Under the pieces are notes generated by a model. That model saw only the letters and a program-made list of their open reading frames with translations. It ran no database searches and was not told the origin of the DNA. Of a stretch of 64,000 bases of DNA, positions 45,501 to 56,578 are shown in pieces. Source of the DNA: Pseudophaeomoniella oleicola (lineage: Eukaryota; Ascomycota; Eurotiomycetes; Phaeomoniellales; Phaeomoniellaceae); contig QWDQ01000024.1 in the NCBI GenBank assembly GCA_003868215.1, positions 1-64,000 on the forward strand, written 5' to 3'. Positions within the stretch are counted from its first letter, which is position 1. Each line of letters begins with the position of its first letter. Made by a program: the position numbers and the translations under genes.

Positions 45501-47716
45501 TCTGGGTCGAAATCAGGCAAGTAAGGCACTGTATCTGACTCCAACTTGAATTCTCTGCCAGCATATTCTCGTTGCCTCTCTGGAACATCTTGCTCGTTGC
45601 TGTAATATGCATCTTGATAGATCACATGAGGAAGCCCTACCTCAAAGAAATCCTTTGATATGTCAAACGATGTTGGGCATTGCTCCCTCAGGACTAAAAG
45701 TTGCGAACCGGAGGAGGGTCTCAAGCCCTTGAGGGTAGACCTGACAGAAGCATCCTTGCTTCTAACTACTGTGGGCATCGGAGACTCGTGTTCATTGCCG
45801 TGACGGCCATTGATGTTAGATGCTGAGTCTGAGCTTTTAGCAATTTTAAAGGGTGAATGACGTGGTTCTTCAATTTCTTGAGACGGCTTTTGAGAAGGAC
45901 CACTTTGCTGGCTAAGACGTAGAACCGTATTGGGATCTTTAGGATTCTTAACGACGGGAAAAGGTAATGTTTTCGGCTGTGATGTTCTTTGCGGTACCTG
46001 CTCTGCTGAAACGCCGACACTGCGACTCGCCTGGGGTAACCCTTCTAGCGTGGCCATCTTTGGTTGCTCTACGGTCGGAGAAGTCTCGCCTTTTGGGGGA
46101 ACTTTGTCAGTGACATGGTTAAGATCTCGAACTCGCCGCATAGGCCTGTGTTCTACCAATTTCCGCCGTTTTGAGGGCGGGACGGGGCCATTGCCTTCAG
46201 AATCCGGCACAGGAGTACCTGTGTATTGACCTGGTATCGAAAACGCATCTTCATCCATATGGGACATGTCCCCGGCTTTTCGAATGCCCAAGGACTCGTA
46301 TTCGGCAGAACTGATAGGGCTTTGACCATGGGCACTGATTTTGGAGACATGTCCATCGCTGCTTGTGGCAACACTCGGACTCGTTCCTGGATCACCCCTG
46401 GCAGGTACAGATTGTTGGTGGGCGTTGGCTTGAGGCATAATACGAGGCTGGGGATCATATTCGTCCTCTGTCAGTTGTGGATCGTTCTCTTGAAATTGAA
46501 GGATACGGCTTTCATCCACTTGCACTGATACATTCTCTGGGGTCTGTCCTTGGAAATGTTGTTGGGTAAGCATACCATTTAATTCGAGTCTCGAAAGATT
46601 TTCCGGATATAAGTCTTCCACACTTTCAAGCGTTGTTTTCACCGTGCCCTCGAGGGTCGTGGATTTCACAAAGGTCTCAAAATGGAGGGACCGGTCTTTT
46701 ATTTTCACGCGCTCGTCAGCGACAACTTCTTCGACCTTTTCTCGGAATTCCACTTCGTGAATCCAGCCGCCAGGCGTGTTATTTCGAGGATCAGCAGACA
46801 TTGAAATCAGTACTTCGGGTGGGAAAGGGCTGCTGCTAGGGTCTGTGAGCCCTAATCGAGCTTTTCGACGCCTGGTTTCATCCCGCCAAAGCCCAGCCAT
46901 ACTCTGCACGAGCTTAGCTTCTGAAGGTATTGCACCAAGTCGTTCAATAAAGTCGTGATGAATCTCACGAGGTTCGATACCTCGCCGATTCAGGATATCT
47001 TGCGTGCAGAGGTCCACCTCTATCGAACAGTTGCTTTGCTTGGGCAATTTCAAGGCATCCGAGATCAAGGATGGATCGATAGAGCGATCATGCCACTGAT
47101 GCATAGAATTGGCCAATTCCAAATAGTCTGGTACTGGGCCCCGGAATTTCACTCTTTTGCAATCGATATATGCACAGCCGTATAAGTTGTAGTCGCACAT
47201 CCATTGCGCCAAATATTGCATGTGGCTTTCGTAGGGCTGAATCTTCCTCCTCATGACAGCACCTTCTCGCAGTAAATCAGCGAGACGCGTCATATGCAAC
47301 GGGTTCAGGAGATATATCTTGAAGAAGAAACGATAACCAACGTGATATCCGTAGAAAGGGATGCCCTTAACCAAGCTAATGTGCGCAACAAATGCATTCT
47401 TCCCATCGTACACATTGCGCCGATAGCTCATAGCAAGTGCATGGTCGATGGACAAATGCAATGTACGCTTGGCTGCCTCTACCTCTTCAGGTAAGAGACC
47501 TCCGGTATACTCTACATAGCAATACTGAAATACCCCATGAATATGAACCATACATTTTTGGCCTGTCTCTGTAGCTCCAAACACTCGAATGACGGAGACT
47601 CGGGGCACATCTTTGGTGGTGTTAATCGCGAAACCGGTGTGCAACTGAGGATCAAACTCCGTAGGAACCGCCTGGTAGTGATCAACACAGTTCAGACGTA
47701 CTCTGAAGATATCCAT
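42542..47716 (-). CDS. REV3: DNA polymerase zeta catalytic subunit
   Basis: B-family translesion polymerase that extends past damaged bases and drives most induced mutation. A single uninterrupted exon encodes 1724 aa. The N-terminal domain begins MDIFRVRLNCVDHYQ. A long low-complexity region follows (about 380-780). The inactive exonuclease-like domain is marked by QYDPDILTGYEVHNSSWGYL. Polymerase motif A is DFQSLYPSVMIAYNYCYS (about 1151), motif B includes RQLALKLIANVTYGYTSASF, and motif C is YGDTDSLFVYLKG (about 1317). The C-terminus has two cysteine clusters: a CLNC/CALC zinc site, then CRSC with CDSKDCPVF, where an iron-sulphur cluster binds in B-family polymerases. The length is near that of other fungal Rev3 proteins. 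It is divergent from SLU7. Confidence 0.97.
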   Translation of the reverse strand: MDIFRVRLNCVDHYQAVPTEFDPQLHTGFAINTTKDVPRVSVIRVFGATETGQKCMVHIHGVFQYCYVEYTGGLLPEEVEAAKRTLHLSIDHALAMSYRRNVYDGKNAFVAHISLVKGIPFYGYHVGYRFFFKIYLLNPLHMTRLADLLREGAVMRRKIQPYESHMQYLAQWMCDYNLYGCAYIDCKRVKFRGPVPDYLELANSMHQWHDRSIDPSLISDALKLPKQSNCSIEVDLCTQDILNRRGIEPREIHHDFIERLGAIPSEAKLVQSMAGLWRDETRRRKARLGLTDPSSSPFPPEVLISMSADPRNNTPGGWIHEVEFREKVEEVVADERVKIKDRSLHFETFVKSTTLEGTVKTTLESVEDLYPENLSRLELNGMLTQQHFQGQTPENVSVQVDESRILQFQENDPQLTEDEYDPQPRIMPQANAHQQSVPARGDPGTSPSVATSSDGHVSKISAHGQSPISSAEYESLGIRKAGDMSHMDEDAFSIPGQYTGTPVPDSEGNGPVPPSKRRKLVEHRPMRRVRDLNHVTDKVPPKGETSPTVEQPKMATLEGLPQASRSVGVSAEQVPQRTSQPKTLPFPVVKNPKDPNTVLRLSQQSGPSQKPSQEIEEPRHSPFKIAKSSDSASNINGRHGNEHESPMPTVVRSKDASVRSTLKGLRPSSGSQLLVLREQCPTSFDISKDFFEVGLPHVIYQDAYYSNEQDVPERQREYAGREFKLESDTVPYLPDFDPEGRSPATYGRKPAALIDTVTEERKDNQRRKLCEINTWNIAEAPPGRSDVVKWLNDELAATRGVQETLPSRQKLSQIDAPTQKNKYGFKYSQKQATTSVQHETQYMSVMSLEVHVNTRGRLAPNPEKDEIASVFWCIQSDDEDLETNGINEGTHIGIVTNSEDPALADRIARDVAVDVQQEPSELDLLVRMADIVRQYDPDILTGYEVHNSSWGYLIERARVKYDYNFCDEISRMRSQSHGRFGKEADRWGFNQTSTIRVTGRHTINIWRAMRGELNLLGYTMEHVVFHLLHQRIPHYSFADLTAWYTSGNPRELSKTIEYFVSRVQMDLEILESNELVPRTSEQARLLGVDFYSVFSRGSQFKVESLMFRIAKPENFVLISPSRRQVGGQNALECLPLVMEPQSDFYSSPMLVLDFQSLYPSVMIAYNYCYSTFLGRVVDWRGTNKMGFTDYNRELGLLGLLKDHVNIAPNGMMYTRPEIRKSLLAKMLSEILETRVMVKSGMKVDKDDKTLQRLLNNRQLALKLIANVTYGYTSASFSGRMPCSEIADSIVQTGRETLEKAIALIHSVERWGAEVVYGDTDSLFVYLKGRTRDEAFDIGEEISKTITDMNPRPIKLKFEKVYHPCVLIAKKRYVGFKYEHRKQKEPEFEAKGIETVRRDGTPAEQKIEEQALKVLFRTADLSQVKSFFQDQCTKIMKGKVSIQDFCFAKEVKLGTYSDKGPPPPGALISARRMLEDPRLEPQYGERIPYVVITGGPGARLIDRCVAPEVLLNDPQSELDAEYYISKNIIPPLERIFNLVGANVRQWYDEMPKYQRIRRADHSALETIPATTDSTTNATSLSALPKKTLESYLKSSSCLNCRSPLVAPPETSTSGFPSLTLRLPLCALCSSPANIPSTLLTLRHRLTQTTRTQTSLEKICRSCAGLTFSEEVRCDSKDCPVFYSRVRNQAEMDWTRGSVGKVIAEVEKWEDEREQDTPGGDALLEW

Positions 47717-48219
47717 CTGGCGCCTCGGACAAGAGGTCGAGGCAGGGCATCGTCCCGCATATATATCATGACATCGAGGTGATGACGAAAGACGATGCGC
47801 TCAAAGCGATTCGCATGTACAAGATCCGAGGCATCTATTGTGCATTGGCATATAGCTGAGTGCACAGATCTACATCTGCCAAAGACCGTGTGAAACACAG
47901 TGCTGTGGTGAAGCTATTACAGAACCAGCACTGGGAATGCGACATTGAAATGCCTTGTTTACGCATGCCTTACCTATGAACTTACCTCAATAACTAATTA
48001 GTATTGTACTTCTTAAGCGGAAATATCCACCATGCGGGTCTGGGCCCTGATTCCCCACATGAAACCTCAGCGGCGATCCTCATAGCGATCGCTCCGGCGT
48101 GCAACTTATTTGTCGACACAAGAAGGCTGATATGGATACAGACCGAGGCTCGTTTCTTGCTGATTCGACATTTGATCCAATATAGCGTTGGGGCAGAGCG
48201 CTACTTATTGCGACTCATC
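47717..48219. promoter_or_regulatory. Divergent promoter region, REV3 and SLU7
   Basis: 503 bases between the two start codons. An open frame continues upstream of the SLU7 start to 48004 but has no conserved character and is probably leader. Confidence 0.45.
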
Positions 48220-49626
48220 ATGTCTCGGAATACGCCTGCAACTGGCGCAAATGCCTCCTCAACCGCGCCGAAGAACAACGAGAAGAACGAATATATTCCA
48301 TCCTTCATCTCAAAGAAGCCTTTCTACATTGATGAGTCTATCAGCGAGTCTGACTACCTTGAACATCAACGGCTCCAGTCGACTCAACCCTCACTATCTG
48401 ACACAAAATGGTACGACCGAGGTAAAAAGGCAGGTCCGGCGGCCACAAAATACCGGAAAGGCGCGTGTGAGAATTGTGGCTCTATGACGCACAAGGTCAA
48501 AGACTGCCTAAGCAGGCCGAGAAAAGCCGGTGCAAAGTGGACGGGCAAGGATATCCAAGCCGACGAAAGGGTCGAAGATGTAAACCTGGGATGGGATGCG
48601 AAACGCGATAGGTGGAACGGGTATGATGCTGCTGAATATCAACAAGTAGTGGAAGAATATGAGGAGCTTGAGAACCTAAAGAAAACATTGAAGCAAGATG
48701 GACAACAGACTATAGAAGACGGTGATGAGGAGCAAGGAGAAGAGGCCAAATACGCTGAAGAGAGCGACATGGGCCGCCAGCAAAGCACTGCCATGAGAAA
48801 CCTGCGTCTTCGGGAAGACACTGCTAAATACTTGCTCAATCTTGATCTTGAATCTGCCCAATACGATCCTAAAACGCGATCAATGGTGGACACAGGTGCG
48901 CTAAGCGATCAGGCCTCTGCACTAGTTGCCGATGAAAACTTCATGCGTGCATCGGGAGACGCTGCAGAGTTTGAGAGAGCTCAAAAATATGCCTGGGAGA
49001 CACAAGAGAGGGGCGACACCAAAAAGTTGCATCTACAGGCGAACCCTACGGAAGGCGAGCTATTACGGAAGAAGCAAAAAGTCGAAACAGATGATAAAAG
49101 GCTGGCGCAACGAAAGGCGTTGTTGGAGAAGTATGGAGGCGCCGAGCATCTACAGACTGACCTGCTCAAGGACGCGGCTATCATGGAGAACGAACGGTAT
49201 GTTGAATACGACGAGTCTGGAGCCGTAAAAGGGGAGCCAAAGGCTATTGCGAAGTCCAAGTATGCAGAAGATGTCTTAGTAAACAACCATACATCCGTAT
49301 GGGGAAGCTGGTGGTCACATTTTCAGTGGGGCTATGCTTGTTGTCACTCGACGGTCAAAAACAGCTATTGCACAGGCGAAGAGGGTCGAAGGGCTTTTGA
49401 TGAAGCGGAAGAAATGCGGACAGGGGAGCTTCTGATCGAGGACAGTAAGGCGACAGAAGAGGCCGAGGAGTCAAGGCCCGACTCGGCACCGCCAACGAGA
49501 AAGAGAACGCTTGCTGAGATGAGAGAGGGTGTCAGTGAGGAGGAACTAGAGGCCTACAAACGGAACAGGGCTGCCGCTGACGACCCTATGGCAGCTTATC
49601 TTGGGAAAGATGACCTTGCAGGATAG
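48220..49626 (+). CDS. SLU7: Pre-mRNA splicing factor SLU7
   Basis: Second-step spliceosome factor that helps 3' splice-site choice. Single exon, 468 aa from the ATG that begins MSRNTPATG; an upstream in-frame start at 48004 would add 72 residues not expected for the family. Markers: [16 protein letters not shown], the CCHC zinc knuckle [14 protein letters not shown] (about 81-94) followed by [14 protein letters not shown], then [12 protein letters not shown]. The Slu7 domain runs on to [11 protein letters not shown], in which the WGSWW block is diagnostic. The C-terminus includes KRKRTLAEM-like and [14 protein letters not shown] segments. Lack of introns in a splicing factor is common in fungi. 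Confidence 0.95.
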   Translation: MSRNTPATGANASSTAPKNNEKNEYIPSFISKKPFYIDESISESDYLEHQRLQSTQPSLSDTKWYDRGKKAGPAATKYRKGACENCGSMTHKVKDCLSRPRKAGAKWTGKDIQADERVEDVNLGWDAKRDRWNGYDAAEYQQVVEEYEELENLKKTLKQDGQQTIEDGDEEQGEEAKYAEESDMGRQQSTAMRNLRLREDTAKYLLNLDLESAQYDPKTRSMVDTGALSDQASALVADENFMRASGDAAEFERAQKYAWETQERGDTKKLHLQANPTEGELLRKKQKVETDDKRLAQRKALLEKYGGAEHLQTDLLKDAAIMENERYVEYDESGAVKGEPKAIAKSKYAEDVLVNNHTSVWGSWWSHFQWGYACCHSTVKNSYCTGEEGRRAFDEAEEMRTGELLIEDSKATEEAEESRPDSAPPTRKRTLAEMREGVSEEELEAYKRNRAAADDPMAAYLGKDDLAG

Positions 49627-50683
49627 CTGATCCTATCAGATTGATAGCTCAATGATCCAATTCCCTCATCTCAAACTGGGTTGCTCGGGAATCGCATCAT
49701 AGTCGACCACATACTGCGAATGCAGTCTTTGAATCCCACGGCACAAGCCGGAACGCGAGAAACACGAAGCCGACAACAGGACCGAGAACAGAAAACATCG
49801 CACCCACTGAGAAACTTCGCTCATAAAAAGCCTCCTCCCAACTCGATCTTCGATATCTCGACACCACATGATCATCCTTGTAGCACTAAGGACTCGCTGA
49901 AGCACATGGGCCAATGTTCTACGACCGACTCCAGCCATAGTTTTGCTTAATGAGCCCATTTCAAGTCTATCAGGCGCAGACGTGGGTGGTTCACACTTGA
50001 ACGCTCGAGCTGTAGTGGTATTCCTGTATCAGGGCAAGAAATGAAGGAAATCTGGTGAAGCAAAGCATTTCAGTACATCAGCCAGCACGTATGAGAGGGG
50101 CGCTATCATACTGGCGTAGGTCCAGGATTGCATGCTACATTTGTATCATGAAGCACCATGTAATCCATGACCAGTTACCTAATATACCTAACCATACGCA
50201 CGTACATAGTATTTGGATAGTATCTCGGGTACATAGGTAGGATCATAAAGAGCATTTTTGCTCACCTGACCTGGATTCACCCTGTGCACTGTCTGTAGAC
50301 TAAGCGCACCATTCTGATATATTCGATAGGATCAATTGTCCATTATGTTCTCTTGTGTCCTAATGATGGATAAATCAAAGAGGATGACACTCTCATCCCA
50401 TGTTTCTCATCTTGAGATCGATCAGATAATTTCTACTGTTGATAATGTCTTGGCACTAGGGTGGAGACAGAGCTTCAGCCAATCACCTTCACTTGGGATT
50501 TTGCGGGTCCGGAATTCGCACATTGATTTTGCAAGCCTTGAATTTCGAGATCGTGACTTCTGAATCCAGCAACAACATCACCGTCGACAACCACCCCATC
50601 AAACAAGTTGGTAAGTGTTTTCCACGACTTCACTCACCTCACGCACTAGAGTATACTAACGGCATTCCAGTTCCTTGCCCAAC
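49627..50683. other. Intergenic region upstream of the eL37 gene
   Basis: SLU7 3' flank and ribosomal protein promoter. A 97-aa minus-strand frame (49666-49959) has a hydrophobic centre but no family I know; see rejected items. Near the right end, 50600-50680 is C/A-rich and includes a possible 5' UTR intron (GTAAGTG at 50611 to TTCCAG near 50670). Confidence 0.45.
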
Positions 50684-51214
50684 ATGAGTACGTCCACATC
50701 CACGACTGACGGTCGAGAAGTCCATCGGAAAGGCGACATGCTAACGAAATGAACAGCGAAGGGAACATCCAGTTTTGGTAAACGCCACAACAAGTCGCAC
50801 ACCCTTTGCCGACGATGCGGTACGTTCACCGGCCTTAGCTATGAGGTTACGAATGCATAAAGTTCGAATCTATTTTGAGATCAAGGCTGACGATCATCTT
50901 TCGGTACACAGGCCGTCGCTCTCTTCACATTCAGAAGCACACATGCGCATCATGCGGGTACCCAGCTGCGAAGACTAGGCAATGTACGTGACATCAATCT
51001 ATCGCTACGATATGGAATTTCTGAGCATGGACATCGAGATTATCAAGGAGTTACACTGACGGATGATACAACAGATGAATGGGGCGAAAAGGCGAAGAGA
51101 AGAAAGACCACTGGTACTGGCAGAATGAGGACTTTGAAGCACACTGCAAGGAAGTTCAAGAACGGTTTCCAAGTCGGTACACCAAAGAAGGCGAGAGGAC
51201 CAGCCAACCAGTAG
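50684..51214 (+). CDS. RPL37: 60S ribosomal protein eL37
   Basis: Structural protein of the large ribosomal subunit with a zinc-binding four-cysteine site. It is split into four small exons: 50684-50687, 50757-50819, 50912-50983 and 51075-51214, giving 92 aa. Exon 1 is only ATG plus one base. The protein begins [18 protein letters not shown], with the zinc site formed by CRRCG and [13 protein letters not shown], then [20 protein letters not shown] and RKFKNGF. It ends GPANQ, as in other fungi. Intron 3 gives RQYEWG where many species have YNW; the acceptor ACAG at 51074 is the only one keeping frame. High intron density is usual for fungal ribosomal protein genes. No single exon exceeds 140 bases, so simple frame scans miss it. 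Confidence 0.95.
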
Positions 51215-51592
51215 AGTGTTCTTTTGAGACAGCCAGGGGATCATAGGCAAGGAGTACTATTGTGATTCGAGCAACACAGCCATGGCATAACTGAGGTTTG
51301 ATCATGGTCGAAATCCCTTTGTATAAGGACCTAGCTGCGATATGTGTGGGCAAAGCGCTCGGGGTGCGCTGGGACTCTGAATGGGACATGAATACCAAAA
51401 CTACTTCGAAATCAATCTTCAAACGCATTACATTCTCCGTACTTTTCAAGTCCCTTGTTTTGCCCGTTTCATGCCCATCAAGTTGAATGTAATGTATTGT
51501 AAGTTTTGTTCAACATGCTGTTTTCGCTGTATAAAGTCTTGTAGGATGCCAATTCCTCCGAAAATTTTGCCCATCTTCACATCCGCACATCC
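51215..51592. other. Short intergenic region, eL37 to ELP6
   Basis: 378 bases with no recognisable gene; eL37 terminator and ELP6 promoter presumably share it. Confidence 0.4.
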
Positions 51593-52693
51593 ATGCCCAC
51601 ACCTATCCCACCTCTGCTCGATGAGTACATCAAGCCATCGCCTCCAGGCTCGTTGACACTCATTACTTCCGTACTCGATGCTACCGGTAATTGGCTTCTT
51701 CTCCGCTTCCTGTACGCGGCAATTCATGGCATTGCGCGGCCAGAGCGGCGCTATCCCCACGAAGGGGCTGTTGGTGAAGCCACTCCAGAGAGGTTCAATG
51801 TGGTTCTTATTAGCTTCTTGAGGTCGCTGGACTTCTGGCGAAATGAAGGTAGAAGACTGGTAAGGCCAGTCCTAACTTACGAGCGTTGTTTTAATATAAG
51901 ATCCGATTCGGAAGTTGCTTTTGAGGCAGCATGGCAAATGATTTGTTTTCGAAGTCAGTATCTCTTTATGGCTTTCTGACCGGCTTTGCAGGGTTTAGAT
52001 TTCAATTTGTTGATCACTCAGAAACGCCTGCTCTTCATTGATGGCCTAAGCCAGCTCTTTCTCCCGGAATCGTCAGCGCCGTCGACAACCACTCGAGTGC
52101 CCTCGTTGCATTATAGTTCGTTGAGCGCTATTCAACAGACGTTGGCTTCAGAAGTCACCGCATTCTCGCGCTCACAGGAAGCTGGCGCTCCCGAAGGTGT
52201 CAAAACTATACTTGTACTTGATGCACCAGACCTTTTGCTGGCTTCCACGCCTGTTGTCAGCGAAACTGACCGTGCATTGGATGGTCAAAGAATCTCAGCA
52301 TCAGATATGGTGAATTTTCACCTCTCCCTGAGATCATTGCCATACGTACACAGCCTCGTGACGACGTTCGGTGCTGACGGTCCTCTTATACATCATCCAT
52401 CAAATCCAACTCCCCTAGAAGTGGAACACAAGAGTTGTCTTGCTACATTGGCACATCAGGCGCGCTTCGTTCTACAGCTACGACCTCTCGGCACAGGCAG
52501 TGCAAGAGATGTGAGCGGCGTTATACGGGTCAACCGAGGTGGTGATTGGGAGGAAGACGTGGCATCGTCCAATGCGCTCTCCAGTGGCTCTGTAGGGGAG
52601 ATGACTCCGGGGAGAGGCAACGAATGGTTGTATTACATAGCTGGAAATGGTGAAGCGAAGGTATGGGGAAGAGGCGAAGCTGGGCTGTCATGA
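51593..52693 (+). CDS. ELP6: Elongator complex subunit ELP6
   Basis: RecA-fold subunit of the Elp4-6 ring in Elongator, which modifies wobble uridines of tRNA. Two exons, 51593-51859 and 51992-52693, give 322 aa. Exon 1 shows SLTLITSVLDATGNWLLLRF and ERFNVVLISFLRSLDFWRNE; the splice joins GRRL to GLDFNLLITQKRLLFIDGL, the pattern expected for Elp6. Later blocks are KTILVLDAPDLLLA and NFHLSLRSLPYVHSLVTTF. The Walker lysine is absent, as usual for Elp6. The donor was chosen as GTAAGG at 51860; the nearer GTAGAA at 51850 breaks the frame. The intron is 132 bases. Confidence 0.85.
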
Positions 52694-53180
52694 CCGAAAG
52701 CACTGCAGTCACTATAATCTTTCTACTACTAGAGACGCTGCCAAACATGCGTAGGATCTGACGACCTGAAAAAGCATAGAATACACTCAAGCTAGTCATG
52801 AGCTGATCGGATTCTGCATGGTCACCCTCTCTAGAGACCGATATGGGGTATGGAAGATATTCAGCGATATTGTAATTCTATACCATCTTGATCTCTATCT
52901 CCTAACGACTTTCTATACTCGTCGTGGTGAAGGCTGATAGTTGATGTACAGAGTCTAGACCAGTTGACCACAAAAGGCCCGCAATGACATGTGCGGGGAA
53001 GGCCGCGTTGAGTTGTCTGTCCAATGCTCTCCATTACAAGGAAAACAAGGCAACAGTCATATATCGCCTTTTTTTTACCACATCTGTGCGTGCAGAGTAA
53101 GCATTAAGGATGTATCAACAGTCTCTAGCATCATGACTGCGTGACTCTACGATTGAGGGTCAAATCGCGGGCCGATCGCG
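52694..53180. other. Intergenic region, ELP6 to NVJ2-like
   Basis: 487 bases, including a T-run near 53070; nothing coding seen. Probable terminator plus promoter. Confidence 0.4.
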
Positions 53181-55955
53181 ATGACCTTCTCAGGTTTTCT
53201 ATTCGTCTATGTCCTAGGTGGCCTTACTTTCCTGCCACTTGTCCTGGGACTGGTTGTGTTACATGCGTATTTGACATTTCCAACACGCCTTCCTGACGCC
53301 CAAAAGTCTCGTTCAGCCGACGATGAGAACGCAACCCTGCTTCGACAGAATGACGATGAATACAGCCTCAAAACTGGGACGGATCGTCTTGTGGAACAAT
53401 TCAACCGAAAACACGAAGCAGACGTTGCTGCCGGATATTTCGCAGTCTGTAGAGAATATGTACCAGGAGGTGTCAATGGCAAGCCGCCCGAAAGGACAAC
53501 CCCAGCTGGAGAGGTTGTTGCGTCAGAGAGCCCGAGTGTCTATCAAAGCATGTACAGGAGCATTTTTGACCGCAAGGAGAAGCCGACGGTAGAACCGAAC
53601 AAAGGCGGTAAGAAGTCCGTAAAAAAAGGGCGCAATGTTTTCTTCGTGGTCTTAAGGTAAGATCAAAACCGTCTATGGGTGTTCCAAGTTGACTCAAGCC
53701 GCAGACACGGTCATCTTATGCTATACGACGATGTGGAACAAATTGAAGTAAGGCATGTTATATCTCTCGAACATCATGATGTCAGCATATACGGTGGAGG
53801 AGATGATATCCCAGAAGGCGAACTATGGATCAAGCGAAATGCAATATGCTTGCGAAGGAAGCGGCTTTCTGCAGGTGATATGGGCGTGACATCATTGCCA
53901 TTCTTTTTATTCTCTGAGAACCAGTCGGAAAAGGAGGATTTCTATTTCGCACTCTTGACGAATCAACAGAAGATACCAGGTGATGTAGATGCACCACCAG
54001 AGCCGCTTCATTTCGAAACAGGACATATTGTCAAGCTTGTGCAGCAGCTCCATTCGTCGCAGGAACATCTAGAGACAAGATGGCTAAATGCCCTGGCCGG
54101 CCGACTGTTCCTTGCATTATACAGAACCTCTGAAGCCGAAGCTTTCATTCGCAAAAAGATCGTTAAGAAGATATCTCGAGTCAAAAAGCCAACGTTCATC
54201 ACGAAAATCGTGCTGCAAAAAATCGAGATGGGTCACAGTGGCCCTTTTATCCTCAACCCACGTTTGAGAGATTTAACAGTCAATGGAGACTGTACTGTTG
54301 AAGCCGATGTCAAGTACGCTGGTGACTTCAGACTTGAGATTGCTGCTACTGCAAGGATCGACCTGGGGCAGAGATTTAAGGCTCGAGAGGTCGATCTGGT
54401 CCTGGCAGTCGTCCTGCGAAAATTGGAAGGGCATGCGTTACTGAGGCTGAAGCCTCCACCTAGCAACAGATTATGGTTCAGTTTTGAAACGATGCCTAAG
54501 ATTGAGATGACAATCGAGCCAATCGTCAGTACTAGACAGATCACTTACTCCGTTATTCTTCGCACCATCGAAAGCAGAATCAAAGAGGTGATAGCAGAGT
54601 CTCTCGTGTTGCCATTCTGGGACGACATGGCTTTCCTAGATACGGATACACAACAATTTCGTGGGGGAATCTGGAAACAAGAACCTGTGGAATCCAAACA
54701 CGAGGAGATTAAAGATGAAGATCCTGAAGATGAAGTAGAAGCTAGGAGTGAAGCGGCTGGCGTGGAGAACCTCAAGCAACCAGAAGAAAGAACCATGAGC
54801 ATGCCCACTATCCCAATTCCTCCGCCTAACGTCAAATTACGTGGCAATAAGTCCGCAAAGGTAGTTGCTGCGAATGACTCTGCATCTGCATCTACAACAG
54901 GTATCGATAAAATCGCTGGCTCTGCGCCACGATCAATACGTTCAAACTCTTTCGCAACCCCAGCGGAGGCCAAAGTCACCAATGCCAATGCAGACAGTGT
55001 CAGACGGGATTCGTTGAATACCCTCAAGAAGGATGCGGCAGCTGCGATAAAGGAGATATCGGACAGATCTCTGTCGACGTCTCCTTCGGAATCTCCCTTT
55101 GGATCACCACCTACCGAGAGAATTGTACGTCCGCAAAATGAGAGTGCGGCCAGCATCCTATCGAAAGATTCAGACGATTCTGCTAGTACTCAGTATACAT
55201 CACGGCCTGCCTCGCATGGGTCATTAGCGCAAAATATGAGCCAGACATCTTTGACATCTGGCCAGGCCACATCATCGTTCGGAAGTACTCCCCCCAAGAG
55301 AAAAGGAACGTTAGCATCGCTGTCAGGTTCTATTTCTAGCGTTGATAAGAAGCAATCACTTGCTAGCATTTCAGCGGCTACGGCCGCTGCAAGAAAATGG
55401 GGCCTAGGCATGGTCGGTCGTGATGCAAAAGAGAATACAGACGGTCGCCCTGGAACGCCAGAACATCCCATTGGTCGGGGCCGACCATTTCCTCCACTAG
55501 GCCAGCCTCTCCCACCTCCAGATCGTAGTATCTTGAGATCAATGCCAGCCCTTCCTAAACGCAAAGCCGTACCTCCAAGGCTTCCGGAAAGACCAGTAGC
55601 AACCAGCGCCTCAGCGGCCTCGAACAGACCGCCATTACCAGAGAGGAGGAAACAGCGTAGCGCCAGCGCGGTAGATGAGGAGGCGTCTGATGAGGTCATG
55701 GTGGTACAAGCCCCTGCTGAATCGGCACCTACGACCCCCACAGCGGATGAGGCAGAAGAAGGTTTCTTTGGGCGTCTGGAAGAAAATGAAGATGTTTCCA
55801 CTGAACCTATGCAGCCCGAGAAACCTGAGAAGCCTGCCTTACCAGCAAGGGTACCGAGCACATCTGCTATCCAGGTGCAGAATGGCGAGCCTGTCGATAT
55901 CGAAGGTGCACTTACTCAGCTTGCATCAGAAACACAAGGATATGATGCTGCATGA
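53181..55955 (+). CDS. NVJ2: SMP-domain lipid-transfer protein, NVJ2/TEX2-like
   Basis: Tethers ER to other membranes and moves lipids (ceramide in yeast Nvj2). Two exons, 53181-53656 and 53705-55955, give 908 aa. An N-terminal membrane anchor covers residues about 5-30 (FVYVLGGLTFLPLVLGLVVL). A PH-like region follows (NVFFVVLR-HGHLMLYDDVEQ, across the intron). The SMP domain covers about 275-465: TRWLNALAGRLFLALYRT, LRDLTVNGDCTVEADVKYAG and WFSFETMPKIEMTIEPIV. The last about 400 residues are Ser/Pro/Ala-rich and disordered, with proline-rich stretches such as PPLGQPLPPPDRS that could bind SH3 domains. Yeast Nvj2 is shorter because it lacks this tail. Identity of the orthologue is inferred from domain order. 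Confidence 0.9.
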
Positions 55956-56578
55956 CGATGAAGTCGAGATCTTGGGATACACGAAGGTTGTTGCATAATT
56001 CTTTTCGCGGTCAGTGCAGTACTAAATACCCCGTACCATTGAAACGGTATCTATAAATTTACGTGTTCTTATCCATTATTGCCTGCAACCTACCACATCT
56101 TGGTAGAGGTTGTGTTTGTATAACAACTTTTGAAGAGGCGTACGAGTATAGCGCTGTATAGAAGCATTAGCATTAATTACATCAGAATCATATTGGGTCT
56201 TATTTCACTGCCAGAAATTACACGCGGCGCCAACGTCACGGCAACTGCAGATGATCATCATCGTTCTCCAATTCGATTGCTCGTAGCTCTCCCGCAGAAC
56301 ACCGCCATCTCTAAACTTACTACGTATATCATGCATCAACTTCTCCTTTTATATTAGAACATTGCTCTTTTCGATTGTGCTTCACAAGCAATCAACAAAG
56401 CTGCAGATCTTGCATGCATCGTTGACGTATATCGAGACCTATCAGTCCAGGTACAACGTTCCGAAGACGTGAGCGTGGCTGCTTGCGCCACGAGGTGGTC
56501 AGCGACAGAGCGGCCATTCATCAGATGAAATATTGCGCATAAGGAGTATCAATTGAGGATACGAATACCCTGACCAAG
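55956..56578. other. Intergenic region upstream of SLA2
   Basis: 623 bases with NVJ2-like 3' flank and SLA2 promoter. A 75-aa plus-strand frame at 56130 has no supporting features. Confidence 0.45.

Noticed and set aside
48004-48219. 72-residue N-terminal extension of SLU7
   Set aside because: The family begins near the internal MSRNTPATG start; the extension has no conserved character and is likely leader sequence.
49666-49959. 97-aa minus-strand frame with a hydrophobic centre, convergent with SLU7
   Set aside because: It could be a small mitochondrial protein, but I recognise no family and see no supporting splice or context.
54545-55861. 203-aa and 223-aa minus-strand frames
   Set aside because: Antisense to the low-complexity tail of the NVJ2-like gene; Ser/Ala/Gly-rich composition mirrors the opposite strand.
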